DNA of 8,581 bases from Parvularculaceae bacterium (GTDB lineage: Bacteria > Pseudomonadota > Alphaproteobacteria > Caulobacterales > Parvularculaceae), in the NCBI GenBank assembly GCA_027080545.1, contig JALWRV010000067.1, positions 1 to 8,581 of the forward strand, given 5' to 3'. Position numbers and translations under genes: made by a program. Under the pieces are notes generated by a model, which was not told the DNA's origin, did no database searches, and saw only the letters and a program-made list of their open reading frames with translations. Within the stretch, counting starts at the first letter, position 1; every line of letters begins with the position of its first letter. Below, in pieces: positions 1 to 7,660 of this stretch.

Positions 1-2868
1 GAATGGCGTGCCGAGGGGGCAGAGTTGGAAGCGCGGACATTGCCCGGTGATGGATATTCAGCCCGTATCTATGTTCCGCTTCAATATGGTCGTGAAGAAG
101 CAACGCTGGTGGTCACAGCGCTCGCCCTGCAAGGGGGGGATCATATTAATGCGCGTATGGACCTTACAAAAGTACCAGCCGGGGAAATGGCATCGATTTT
201 TATTCCAGAAGCACCAATTTCTTTGGAAGGGGCTCGCCTAAGTGGCTCCATTGATATGCAGCTTGGCAATGATGGTGCGTTACGCGATGCTGATATTGAT
301 GTGCAGAGCAGCGGCGGGGCACTGTTGACGAATATGGGCACTCTGCCGTTCGATAGTTTGCATTATCAAGGCAAATTTGTGGCCCCTAGTCGCACCTTTG
401 CTTTCGATAGCTTCAACCTTGTCGCCGGATCAACCAATAGCACATTTGAAGGGTTCATTTCCTTCGGGGAGCGGGATTCTACGCAAGTCGAATTTTCATT
501 GGCCGCTGATGATGTGACCTTAGGGCCAATGAATGTTTTTGAGGATATAGTTTATTTGGCAGATTTTTCGGCCACCGGATTGGTTGACTATACAAGCCGG
601 CAAATCATTATTCCGGACCTCACCTATAATCTCGACGGGGCGGTGATGAAAGCGGCGCTCACCCTGTTGCCATCACAGCAACCGAACGGCAGTTTGGGCA
701 TTAAAGCTAATGGCACACTCGATGAGGCTATAGATACGCATATCGTGGTGCAAGGGTGGCCTGTCGCCATAGCGCCAGGCGCGCGTCAATGGGTCGCGAC
801 CCATCTGCCTTCCGGTAAAGTTTCGCATTTACGGTTCGCGATGGATATTCCGCCCGACCGCATCGGCCAAGGTCAAGGGTTGGACGATGAGATGCTTGAT
901 GTCACCTTTGCGGTTGATGGTGCTGAACTCATTTATGTGGATGCTATGCCTCCACTGAAAAATGTCAGAGGTAAAGGCCATCTTGCTGGCAATTCATTTT
1001 CGTTCGTGGCATCGGACGGCACTCTGGGGGGCATAAAATTAGTCCATGGCACGGCCAGGGTGCCCCATTTCTTCCCCCAAGGGGCGACATCCGCCTACAG
1101 CGTTTCCGTCACCGGCCCGGTAGAGGAAATGGTACGTCTTATCCATGAGCCTCCTTTGAAACTGTTACAAGGCAGCAAGCTGAAACCCGAAATGTTATCA
1201 GGGACCGGCTCTTTTAAGCTCAATATTGAGAACCCTATGCGAGTGGATGGCTCTTTCACAGAGTTAAAAATTACTGGAGAGGGCGGTTTTTCCAATACCA
1301 AAATCATTGGCCTGTTGTCGGATCGCGATATCGACAATGCGGCGGGGCAGGTCAGCCTTGATGAAAAACAGGTTGTGATTGATGCAACGGCGGAAATTAT
1401 GGACACGCCGGTTGCCTTGAAATGGCGTCGAGAAATAGGCAAGCAGAATAAAGGATCAATGGTTATCAGTGGCGTTATGGATACGGTCACGGCCGATAGC
1501 TATGGCTTTTCTGTTCGCCAGTTTCTACGGGGACGATTGCCCTATTCGATTACCCTGAACATGCGGGGTAATGAGGTTGAGAACTATCAAATAACTGCAG
1601 ACTTGACGGATTCTGAACTAAACCCTGGCCTGTTCTCGTGGAGTAAGCCGGTGGGGGTCAAGGGTGATTTGTCATTGATCCTTGAGCGTGAAAGCGGACC
1701 AGACAAAGGATGGATGGTAAATGATTTTCGTATCAGCGCCAAAGACCTTGAGGTCACAGGCAAAGGGTTGGCAACGGCGAAGGGAAAATTTCTAAGCGCA
1801 AAAATAGATCGCTTTTATGTCAAGGACCATGCTGACTTTATTTTGGAAGCCAAGCGAACGGATGCAGAAGAATTAATCATCCAGTTACGGGGTCAACAGG
1901 CGGATATAAGTGGCCTCATCGGTGATTTATTTACGATGGGGGGCGGCGAAAAATTACCGGGCCGCCTGACTGTAGATATTTTTCTTGATAAATTGCTGAT
2001 GAAGGATGGCATATTGTTGGCACCTTTTGCAGCCAGCTTGCGCCATAATGGTCAATCCATACAAGCTCTCGATATTGTGGCGCAATTTGCCGATGAAGGG
2101 CGTTTTTCAACCCATTTACAAAGTGATGGATCGGCTTATTCAAAAAGCCTGAAGGTTGAGACCAATAATCTTGGGCCAATCGTTCACGGATTAACCGGAA
2201 GAAAAATGCTGAGCAAGGGAGAGGGGCGTTTTACCGCAAAAATATTTTCCAATGGTACCTTGTCGGGACAGTTCAATGCTAGTGATTTGATCATGGTCGA
2301 TGTGCCTTTAATCGGGCGCATATTGTCCGCGGGTTCACTCGACGGGTTAGCCAGCCTATTGAATGATGAGGGAATATATTTTTCCAATGCGTCCGCAGAA
2401 ATTGTTTTGGACAAGCAAGTTCTATCCTTTAATAAGAGCCGTGCCACGGGACCATCGCTTGGTATATCCCTCGAAGGCAATATCAATTTCAATGAAAAAC
2501 AGTTTGATTTAAACGGCGCCTTAGCCCCCGCATATCAGTTCAACTCAATGTTAGGCAATATTCCTGGGGTGGGTGAATTATTGGTTTCGCGCGAAGGGGA
2601 AGGGGTGGTGGCTTTTACCTATACGGTCAGCGGCCCCATGGCATCCCCCACCATCACGGTCAACACGCTGGCGGCATTAGCGCCAGGTATTTTCAGACGC
2701 TTATTTGATCCCATCCGCAAGAAACGTCCAACTACAGAAGAGCTATTGGAAGAAGCCATTAGCGTGGTGGAAGAGCAGATGCGCGCTGATATCCCAACCG
2801 AAGAAGTGACGGTTCTTCCCTTGCCCGATGAGGAAAGGGGTCAAGATCAAGAAGATATGCTTGATTAA
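1..2868 (+). CDS. AsmA/YhdP-like envelope protein (DUF3971 / AsmA-like C-terminal), 5'-truncated by window edge
   Basis: The frame is open from base 1, so the gene starts outside the window; 955 residues and a TAA stop are visible. The visible part is a long, low-complexity-free, beta-rich protein with many alternating hydrophobic and polar stretches, as in AsmA/TamB/YhdP proteins. The C-terminal part is diagnostic: FNSMLGNIPGVGELL (bases 2539-2583), then an EGEGVVAFTYTVSGP segment, then SPTITVN and LAALAPGIFRRLF (about 2644-2706). This matches the AsmA-like C-terminal domain of the YhdP type. An acidic tail rich in Glu and Asp follows (about 2730-2865). Known family members are anchored in the inner membrane by an N-terminal helix, span the periplasm, and are implicated in phospholipid transport to the outer membrane. 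The anchor would be upstream of this window. The stop overlaps the tyrS stop by four bases. The family call is firm; the exact paralogue is not. Confidence 0.88.
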   Translation, partial: EWRAEGAELEARTLPGDGYSARIYVPLQYGREEATLVVTALALQGGDHINARMDLTKVPAGEMASIFIPEAPISLEGARLSGSIDMQLGNDGALRDADIDVQSSGGALLTNMGTLPFDSLHYQGKFVAPSRTFAFDSFNLVAGSTNSTFEGFISFGERDSTQVEFSLAADDVTLGPMNVFEDIVYLADFSATGLVDYTSRQIIIPDLTYNLDGAVMKAALTLLPSQQPNGSLGIKANGTLDEAIDTHIVVQGWPVAIAPGARQWVATHLPSGKVSHLRFAMDIPPDRIGQGQGLDDEMLDVTFAVDGAELIYVDAMPPLKNVRGKGHLAGNSFSFVASDGTLGGIKLVHGTARVPHFFPQGATSAYSVSVTGPVEEMVRLIHEPPLKLLQGSKLKPEMLSGTGSFKLNIENPMRVDGSFTELKITGEGGFSNTKIIGLLSDRDIDNAAGQVSLDEKQVVIDATAEIMDTPVALKWRREIGKQNKGSMVISGVMDTVTADSYGFSVRQFLRGRLPYSITLNMRGNEVENYQITADLTDSELNPGLFSWSKPVGVKGDLSLILERESGPDKGWMVNDFRISAKDLEVTGKGLATAKGKFLSAKIDRFYVKDHADFILEAKRTDAEELIIQLRGQQADISGLIGDLFTMGGGEKLPGRLTVDIFLDKLLMKDGILLAPFAASLRHNGQSIQALDIVAQFADEGRFSTHLQSDGSAYSKSLKVETNNLGPIVHGLTGRKMLSKGEGRFTAKIFSNGTLSGQFNASDLIMVDVPLIGRILSAGSLDGLASLLNDEGIYFSNASAEIVLDKQVLSFNKSRATGPSLGISLEGNINFNEKQFDLNGALAPAYQFNSMLGNIPGVGELLVSREGEGVVAFTYTVSGPMASPTITVNTLAALAPGIFRRLFDPIRKKRPTTEELLEEAISVVEEQMRADIPTEEVTVLPLPDEERGQDQEDMLD

Positions 2869-4136
2869 TCTTGATCAATTTTGACGAGAGCGTGTTTCTT
2901 TTTGCCAACAGATAATTTTATCACCCCGTCTTTCAGGTCGTCGAGGTTGAGTATTTTATCTCTTTCAACGGGTTGATCATTGATTTTTAAAGCTCCGGCT
3001 TTGATATGGCGCATGCCTTCACCATTGGATGCAATAAGGCCGACGTCGCGAAACGGGATCAGCACCGCCATCCCTTTTTCAAGTGCGGCTTTTGGGAGCA
3101 TAATAGAAGGTAGGTCGCCCGCAGCACCACCCTGTTCAAAGGTCTGGCGCGCGGTTTCAGCGGCTTTGACTGCCGCATCGCGCCCATGGAGCATGGCGGT
3201 GGCTTCGGTAGCGAGAATTTTCTTGGCTTCGTTCAGCTCTGCCCCTTCCAGCTTCTCTAGCCGGGCAATCTCGTCCATAGGCAAAATCGTGAAACGGCGT
3301 AATAGCACAGGCACATCGGCATCCTCGCAATTGCGCCAATATTGCCAATAATCATAGGCTGAAAACATATCACTATTCAGCCAGACCGCGCCGCGTTCAC
3401 TTTTGCCCATTTTTTTGCCGGAAGCGGTGGTCAAAAGCGGGGTGGTCAAACCAAACACGTCCGCCTGTTCATCGCCCGAAGCCGCAGCCACCCGGCGGCA
3501 CAATTCTACCCCGTTGACAATGTTTCCCCATTGGTCAGAGCCACCCATTTGCAACGCACAATCAAAACGTCGATGCAATTCCAGATAATCATAGGCCTGC
3601 ATCAGCATGTAGTTGAACTCCAAAAAAGTCATCGGACTTTCACGCTCAAGCCGAAGCTTGACGCTATCAAAGGTCAACATGCGGTTGATGGTAAAATGAA
3701 CCCCATAATCGCGTAAAAATTCCACATAACCAAGACGCGAAAGCCAATCATCATTATTAACCATGACGGCCCCGTTGGCGCTCTCATTAAAGTCTAGGAA
3801 GGGGTCAAAGGCGCGTTTGATCCCGGCGATATTATCGTCAATCTCCGCATCAGATAATAGTTTGCGCTGGGAATCTTTGCCTGTGGGGTCGCCGACTTTT
3901 GTGGTGCCCCCCCCCATTAAGACGATAGGCTTATGGCCGGTCTGTTGAAGCCAATAGAGCATCATAATCTGGATCAGACTACCAGCATGAAGGCTCGGAG
4001 CTGTAGCATCAAAGCCAATATAGGCGGCAATCGGCCCCTTGGCCGCACGGGCATCCAACCCCTCAAGATTGGTTCCCTGATGGATAAAGCCACGGGCCTG
4101 AAGAACATTTAAGAATTCGGAAGCATATTGTGTCAT
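2865..4136 (-). CDS. tyrS: Tyrosyl-tRNA synthetase (TyrRS), class I
   Basis: This 423-residue cytoplasmic enzyme charges tRNA-Tyr with tyrosine using ATP; the length is normal for the bacterial family. The Rossmann catalytic domain carries the HIGH-equivalent HAGS at residues 50-53, GGGTTKVGDPTGK at 75-87, YMLMQAYD at 176-183 (tyrosine-binding Tyr, Gln and Asp), GGSDQWGN at 198-205 and the KMSKS-equivalent KMGKS at 242-246. A C-terminal S4-type RNA-binding domain follows (about residues 355-420, with HIKAGALKIND and a basic GKKKH segment). The ATG at 4134-4136 is preceded on the minus strand by AGGA with a four-base spacer, which supports this start. The gene is divergent from anmK and convergent with the AsmA-like gene, sharing a TTAA stop overlap. 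Codons 74-77 contain a run of nine G. No T-box leader is evident. All key motifs are present, so it should be functional. Confidence 0.98.
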   Translation of the reverse strand: MTQYASEFLNVLQARGFIHQGTNLEGLDARAAKGPIAAYIGFDATAPSLHAGSLIQIMMLYWLQQTGHKPIVLMGGGTTKVGDPTGKDSQRKLLSDAEIDDNIAGIKRAFDPFLDFNESANGAVMVNNDDWLSRLGYVEFLRDYGVHFTINRMLTFDSVKLRLERESPMTFLEFNYMLMQAYDYLELHRRFDCALQMGGSDQWGNIVNGVELCRRVAAASGDEQADVFGLTTPLLTTASGKKMGKSERGAVWLNSDMFSAYDYWQYWRNCEDADVPVLLRRFTILPMDEIARLEKLEGAELNEAKKILATEATAMLHGRDAAVKAAETARQTFEQGGAAGDLPSIMLPKAALEKGMAVLIPFRDVGLIASNGEGMRHIKAGALKINDQPVERDKILNLDDLKDGVIKLSVGKKKHALVKIDQD

Positions 4137-4306
4137 GGGGTCCTGTGTCCGCCGGAGTGATGATCTTTTGGCAACTTTGTATGCGAAGCTTCCGGTGAGG
4201 TCCAGAGGGTGAGGTAAAGAGAATATTATCGGGAGGGTGAGACGTTACGAGGACTGACAAGAGGGCAAATCATGCTATCAGGAGCGCTGGATGATAAAGG
4301 AAATCT
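4137..4306. promoter_or_regulatory. Divergent tyrS / anmK intergenic region with weak candidate promoters
   Basis: This 170-bp gap must hold the start signals of both divergent genes. For anmK (+), a candidate is CTGACA at 4254-4259, 16 bp, then TATCAG at 4276-4281 (5/6 and 4/6 to the sigma70 consensus), with a clear ribosome-binding site AAGGA at 4297-4301 five bases before the ATG. For tyrS (-), a GATAAT-like -10 lies at 4225-4230 but I find no good -35. The octamer GGTGAGGT occurs twice, 14 bp apart (4194-4201 and 4208-4215), and GGTGAG recurs at 4236-4241. The location is strong by gene layout; the individual boxes are weak. Confidence 0.45.
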
Positions 4307-5440
4307 ATGAGTAATTCGCGTGTGTTGACCGCTTTGGGCTTTATGGCTGGGACCTCCCTTGATGGGGTGGATGCGGCGATTGTGCGAACAGATGGCGAAG
4401 GCTTGGTTGAGGTTGGCCCCAATCTACATTTGCCATACGAAGCGACGACGCGGGCGATGGTGGTGCGGGCCACCAAAGCGGCTCTCGAAGGGCGCGATAG
4501 TGCTGATGATATTACCCAAGCGGTGGATATGGTCACCAGTGCGCATATTAATGCGGCCCAGAAATTGATGGAAAAGCACCATTTGCAACGAACCGAAATT
4601 GATATTATTGGCTTTCATGGGCAAACCATATTGCATCGTCCCGCCAAGGCCCGCGATCAGCGGGGGCGTAGTTGGCAGATAGGCTCTGGTGCTATTGTGG
4701 CACAGGAACTAAAAATCGATGTTATCGATGATTTTCGCAAACAGGATATAGAAGCCGGCGGCGAGGGGGCTCCCTTTTCACCGATCTATCATCAAGCGCT
4801 GGTGCGGGCGCAGAATCCAGAAGGGGCGGTTTGTGTATTGAATATTGGCGGGGTCGCGAATGTCACCTATGTGCCGGAAAATGGTCAGATCAACGAAATG
4901 ATCGCTTTTGATAGCGGTCCGGGCAATGGGTTGATTGATGAATGGCTGGTTCTATCCACTGGGGCACCGATGGATGAGGATGGAGCATTGGCGGCCAGTG
5001 GAGTTGTAGATGAAACGGCTTTGCGGATGTTGATGCTGTCGCCCTATTTGAAACGAAATCCTCCAAAATCTCTGGATCGATATGATTTTAAATTGAACCC
5101 CATCAAACATTTGTCTCCCGCAGACGGGGCTGCGACCTTAACCGCTTTTACCGCAGAAACCGTACGCGCCAGCGTCGCCTTTTTACCCCAGCCTCCGATA
5201 GGCTGGGTTATCTGTGGTGGGGGGCGGCATAATCCGGTATTGATGGATGCGCTCGCCAACCGGCTAGGAGCCCCGGTGAAAAAAGCGGAAGATGTGGGCT
5301 GGAACGGAGATTTCATTGAGGCAGAATGTTTTGCTTATTTGGCTGTGCGCAGCTTGAAAAAACTACCGCTTAGTTTTCCAAAAACCACACGGGTTCCGCA
5401 CCCCAAATGTGGTGGCACCTATCATAAGGGGCGTGCTTAA
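4307..5440 (+). CDS. anmK: Anhydro-N-acetylmuramic acid kinase
   Basis: This 377-residue cytoplasmic kinase opens the 1,6-anhydro ring of anhydro-MurNAc and phosphorylates it to MurNAc-6-phosphate, a step in recycling cell-wall turnover products. Family hallmarks are all visible: the N-terminal GFMAGTSLDGVD (residues 11-22), GFHGQT (102-107), DDFRKQDIEAGGEGAP (141-156), NIGGVANVT (179-187), FDSGPGN (201-207) and CGGGRHN near the C terminus (303-309), as expected for the ASKHA/hexokinase-like fold with its phosphate and nucleotide loops. The length is close to the E. coli enzyme. The ATG has an AAGGA ribosome-binding site five bases upstream. It is divergent from tyrS; its stop overlaps the convergent rhodanese gene by four bases (TTAA). 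No MurQ-type etherase gene is seen beside it, so the rest of the recycling pathway would be elsewhere. Confidence 0.97.
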   Translation: MSNSRVLTALGFMAGTSLDGVDAAIVRTDGEGLVEVGPNLHLPYEATTRAMVVRATKAALEGRDSADDITQAVDMVTSAHINAAQKLMEKHHLQRTEIDIIGFHGQTILHRPAKARDQRGRSWQIGSGAIVAQELKIDVIDDFRKQDIEAGGEGAPFSPIYHQALVRAQNPEGAVCVLNIGGVANVTYVPENGQINEMIAFDSGPGNGLIDEWLVLSTGAPMDEDGALAASGVVDETALRMLMLSPYLKRNPPKSLDRYDFKLNPIKHLSPADGAATLTAFTAETVRASVAFLPQPPIGWVICGGGRHNPVLMDALANRLGAPVKKAEDVGWNGDFIEAECFAYLAVRSLKKLPLSFPKTTRVPHPKCGGTYHKGRA

Positions 5441-6021
5441 ATCTGTTCCGGGAGACATTTAACCCCAGCGACAGGGGCGGTCACGGTCAATCCTAACAAG
5501 TGCCACCCTTGCATACCGTTTCGGAAATAATATATCCGGTCGGCGGGAAAGTCGGCTTTTATCATCGCGCGAATGGCGGTGGGTGATTGCCCGCACCAGA
5601 CTCCATTGCAAAACAGGGCGACTGGCTTAGCGTTCGTACACTCCCACTCTCCGTTTTCCCGGTGGCACCCCAACAGGTCGAGATGCTCTACGGCTTCGGT
5701 GAAAGGTATGTTGATCGCACCGGGAATGGTGCCGCCATGAAACCATTCGGGTGTGCGACTATCCACGACCACAATATTTTTTTGCACCAAACAATGCAAT
5801 AATTCTAATTCACCTATCGAATGTACCCCTTCAGCGGGTATGTTCGGTTGGATACAGGATTTAGGGCAGGGCCGTGACGTGCGGGCCCAATAGCCGGTTA
5901 GCTGATGATCAATATTTTGTTGTCGGCAAATTTTGACGGGGCCGGTTTCGGTATCGACCATGACATGAGGTAAGTTTGTGGTGATATTTACTGCTTGTGC
6001 GGGCTCGGTCTGTTTGTTCAT
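5437..6021 (-). CDS. Rhodanese-like domain protein with Cys-containing N-terminal extension
   Basis: This 194-residue protein has one rhodanese domain in its C-terminal two thirds. Supporting segments are VVVDSRTPEWF (residues 84-94), GTIPGAINIPF (97-107) and an active-site loop CNGVWCGQSP starting at Cys138, followed by YYFRNGMQGWHLLGL. Rhodaneses carry a persulfide on the loop cysteine and transfer sulfane sulfur; the physiological partner here is unknown. An N-terminal extension of about 65 residues precedes the domain and contains GYWARTSRPCPKSC (43-56), with Cys52 and Cys56 in a CPxxC pattern that might bind metal or form a disulfide. There is no signal peptide, so it is probably cytoplasmic. 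The ATG at 6019-6021 is the first in frame after an upstream stop but lacks a clear ribosome-binding site; Met21 is an alternative start. It lies 54 bp downstream of the porin gene on the same strand, with no strong terminator between, so co-transcription is plausible. Confidence 0.88.
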   Translation of the reverse strand: MNKQTEPAQAVNITTNLPHVMVDTETGPVKICRQQNIDHQLTGYWARTSRPCPKSCIQPNIPAEGVHSIGELELLHCLVQKNIVVVDSRTPEWFHGGTIPGAINIPFTEAVEHLDLLGCHRENGEWECTNAKPVALFCNGVWCGQSPTAIRAMIKADFPADRIYYFRNGMQGWHLLGLTVTAPVAGVKCLPEQI

Positions 6022-6075
6022 GGCTTTTACATAAGACTCAAAAAGAAAGAAGAGCCAGCTTAAGCCCTAAAACCA

Positions 6076-7332
6076 TTAAAAATCAAATTGCGCACGCAGC
6101 AAGGCACCCCGAACCTTTTCTGAGGGTAAATTATTGTTGATCAGAAAAGAAAAGGCCGGATCAAGCCCCGCTGAATTATTACCCAGGCGTGCATCGGCTT
6201 GATAAAAATTAACACCAACACGAACATGATCCGTCGGCCACCAATCAACACCAAGAATGGTGGTCTCAAGACGTCCGCCATTAATATTTGAGTTCGTGCG
6301 ATCATATTCGCTCAAATCAAGCTGGTCGAAACGCGCCACCAAAGACAAAGCTCCATATCCGCCCTTGGTGAGGGGGTGATCAATTTTAGGTCTAGAGAAA
6401 GCACCGCTTTTATAGGAGCGCCGCCCGCCAAAAAACTCACCCATTTCAAGATAATATCCGGTATAGGTGGGGTCATTGTTGCAAGACGGACAATCGGCTT
6501 TCAACCAACCATATTCGCCCGCAATCCAGAAATGATCCCGTAGACCCGCAGCCTCAAGACCAATAAAATCATCAGCTCTGGCAAATTTACTGGTGGCAAG
6601 AATACGCCCGGCCTTATGGCTATAAGGGCGCTGGCGATAGCGTAGGGAGGAAGCATTGTTGCGCAATTCGCGATGGCGAAAAGAAACCCCCAGATGGAGC
6701 GTGTGCTGCGCCACCTTGATAGGCGTCACCACGCCTCGCCCCGCAATGCTATAGGCAATGTCGGGTGTAGATCTGTTGATATTATCGCCGAAAACACCAA
6801 CAGAAAAATAATGGCTCTTGCCTTTGCCAATCAAGGCTGCTCCCAGGCCACGATCAAAACCAAATGCTCCATCGAAACCAGCGCGCTCCAGAGTGGAAAT
6901 AAATCGTGACGAAGTTTGTTGGTCGAGGGAATTGGGGGTTTTGAAATGGCCAATGCGTAACGAATAGGGGGTGTTCGAGAAGTTGCGATCGATGATGGCT
7001 TTGGTAATGGTTATTTTCCCATTGTCAGCAATGTTGATTTCGAAGCCATACTTCCAATTGGCCCCATAGGCACCGCCCCCCCCCAAACGAAGACGCCGCC
7101 ATTCGCTATTTCTAATATCAAAGTTCGAAATCTCGGCATCGGCGTGGGTGTAATCAAGCTGAGTACGCCCATTGAATTTGATGGAAATATCCTGCCCGAA
7201 CAACAGCCCTTGATAGTGCGGCGGGGTGATTTGGGCCTGCGCATCATTCGCCATGAGGAGAATGAATAGCCCCAAGATAAGGCCGGGAGAAACCCCAAGT
7301 GAATAATAACGGCTCTGTCTGGTCATAATCAT
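6076..7332 (-). CDS. OprO/OprP-family outer-membrane porin
   Basis: This 418-residue precursor has a clear Sec signal peptide: basic start, hydrophobic core GLILGLFILLMA, and a likely cut after AQA at residues 31-33. The mature protein is built of alternating beta strands. It includes the family-typical opening with a strand like ISIKFNGRTQLDY (49-61), the RNSEWRRLRLG segment (74-84), LRIGHFKTPNSLDQQTSS around 125-142, and a C-terminal strand ending ALLRAQFDF with a terminal Phe, as needed for BAM-dependent outer-membrane insertion. Relatives include the phosphate- and polyphosphate-selective porins OprP and OprO, but many family members have unknown substrates, so I do not assign phosphate. 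Two in-frame starts exist: the first ATG (7330-7332) and a second at 7324-7326. The second has AGAAG six bases upstream and is the better start. Codons 83-86 span a nine-G run (7076-7084). Regulation is not evident; no convincing Pho box was found. Confidence 0.92.
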   Translation of the reverse strand: MIMTRQSRYYSLGVSPGLILGLFILLMANDAQAQITPPHYQGLLFGQDISIKFNGRTQLDYTHADAEISNFDIRNSEWRRLRLGGGGAYGANWKYGFEINIADNGKITITKAIIDRNFSNTPYSLRIGHFKTPNSLDQQTSSRFISTLERAGFDGAFGFDRGLGAALIGKGKSHYFSVGVFGDNINRSTPDIAYSIAGRGVVTPIKVAQHTLHLGVSFRHRELRNNASSLRYRQRPYSHKAGRILATSKFARADDFIGLEAAGLRDHFWIAGEYGWLKADCPSCNNDPTYTGYYLEMGEFFGGRRSYKSGAFSRPKIDHPLTKGGYGALSLVARFDQLDLSEYDRTNSNINGGRLETTILGVDWWPTDHVRVGVNFYQADARLGNNSAGLDPAFSFLINNNLPSEKVRGALLRAQFDF

Positions 7333-7544
7333 CTTCTACATATGAGAATCACGAAAACGCGAGGCTTCTAATATGATATGATGATAGTTTTGTGACGCTT
7401 GACAATTAACTTCTGCGCGATGAGGAGACGTCTGGTTATTATGGGAGTGAGCAGAAAGCCCGAGCGGAAAATGTTAGGTCAGGCCAATTAGCGCTATTTC
7501 AAGGGCTTATTTTCGTGTTCTTCGTTGGGCAAGCTCAGGGCAGG

Positions 7545-7580
7545 AAAAATAAGAAAATCATTTCTATAAAATACTGACGG
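7545..7580. repeat. Degenerate 36-bp direct repeat, copy 1 (overlaps tRNA-fragment end)
   Basis: This segment aligns without gaps to 7661-7696 at 27 of 36 positions, with a 116-bp offset. Eight of the nine differences are transitions, and in all eight this copy has A or T where the other has G or C. Its right end is the CCG(T)CA terminus of the tRNA fragment read on the minus strand. Part of the identity is in A-rich sequence, which weakens the case, but the CATTTC, GTAAA and CTG(R)CGG blocks are not low complexity. Confidence 0.5.
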
Positions 7581-7602
7581 CGCGAGCGGGATTCGAACCA
7601 CG
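7575..7602 (-). other. tRNA 3'-end fragment, putative attachment (att) site of the element
   Basis: Read on the minus strand, the segment gives GG, a canonical T-loop TTCGAAT (7591-7597), the T-stem 3' strand CCCGC (7586-7590), a seven-base acceptor 3' strand TCGCGCC (7579-7585), discriminator G (7578) and TCA (7575-7577) where CCA is expected. The 5' half of the T-stem pairs only at its two inner G bases, and no anticodon or D arm lies upstream. This is therefore not a whole tRNA but a 3' end that loses tRNA identity just past the T-loop, as expected at a junction left by an integrase that recombines within a tRNA 3' end. A G discriminator fits tRNA-Ser, -Asp, -Asn or -Trp, with a Ser-like look, but the isotype cannot be fixed. 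Confidence 0.6.
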
Positions 7603-7660
7603 CCTAACCAATGGCTGGGCCAACAAAAACCGAGGGTTCTTTTCAAATTAGGAAAGACAG

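Noticed and set aside
1095..2492. Minus-strand open frames inside the AsmA-like gene and similar shadows in tyrS, anmK and the porin
   Set aside because: All lie antisense or out of frame to genes with strong family motifs and show no motif of their own.
2841..2874. Possible bidirectional terminator at the AsmA-like/tyrS junction (TCAAGAT ... ATCTTGA)
   Set aside because: The stem is AT-rich, needs a bulge to extend, and has no flanking T-run of the usual kind; it also lies in coding sequence.
6022..6075. Terminator between the porin and rhodanese genes
   Set aside because: A short GCTTAAGC palindrome and a pyrimidine-rich stretch are present, but no stable GC-rich hairpin is followed directly by a T-run.
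7376..7420. Pho box upstream of the OprO/OprP-like porin
   Set aside because: A TTGTCAA element exists on the minus strand, but the second half-site is missing at the expected 11-bp step.
7420..7491. Small 23-codon basic ORF (+) behind a perfect TTGACA at 7399-7404
   Set aside because: There is no matching -10 box at a suitable distance and no ribosome-binding site before the first ATG; the length is within chance.
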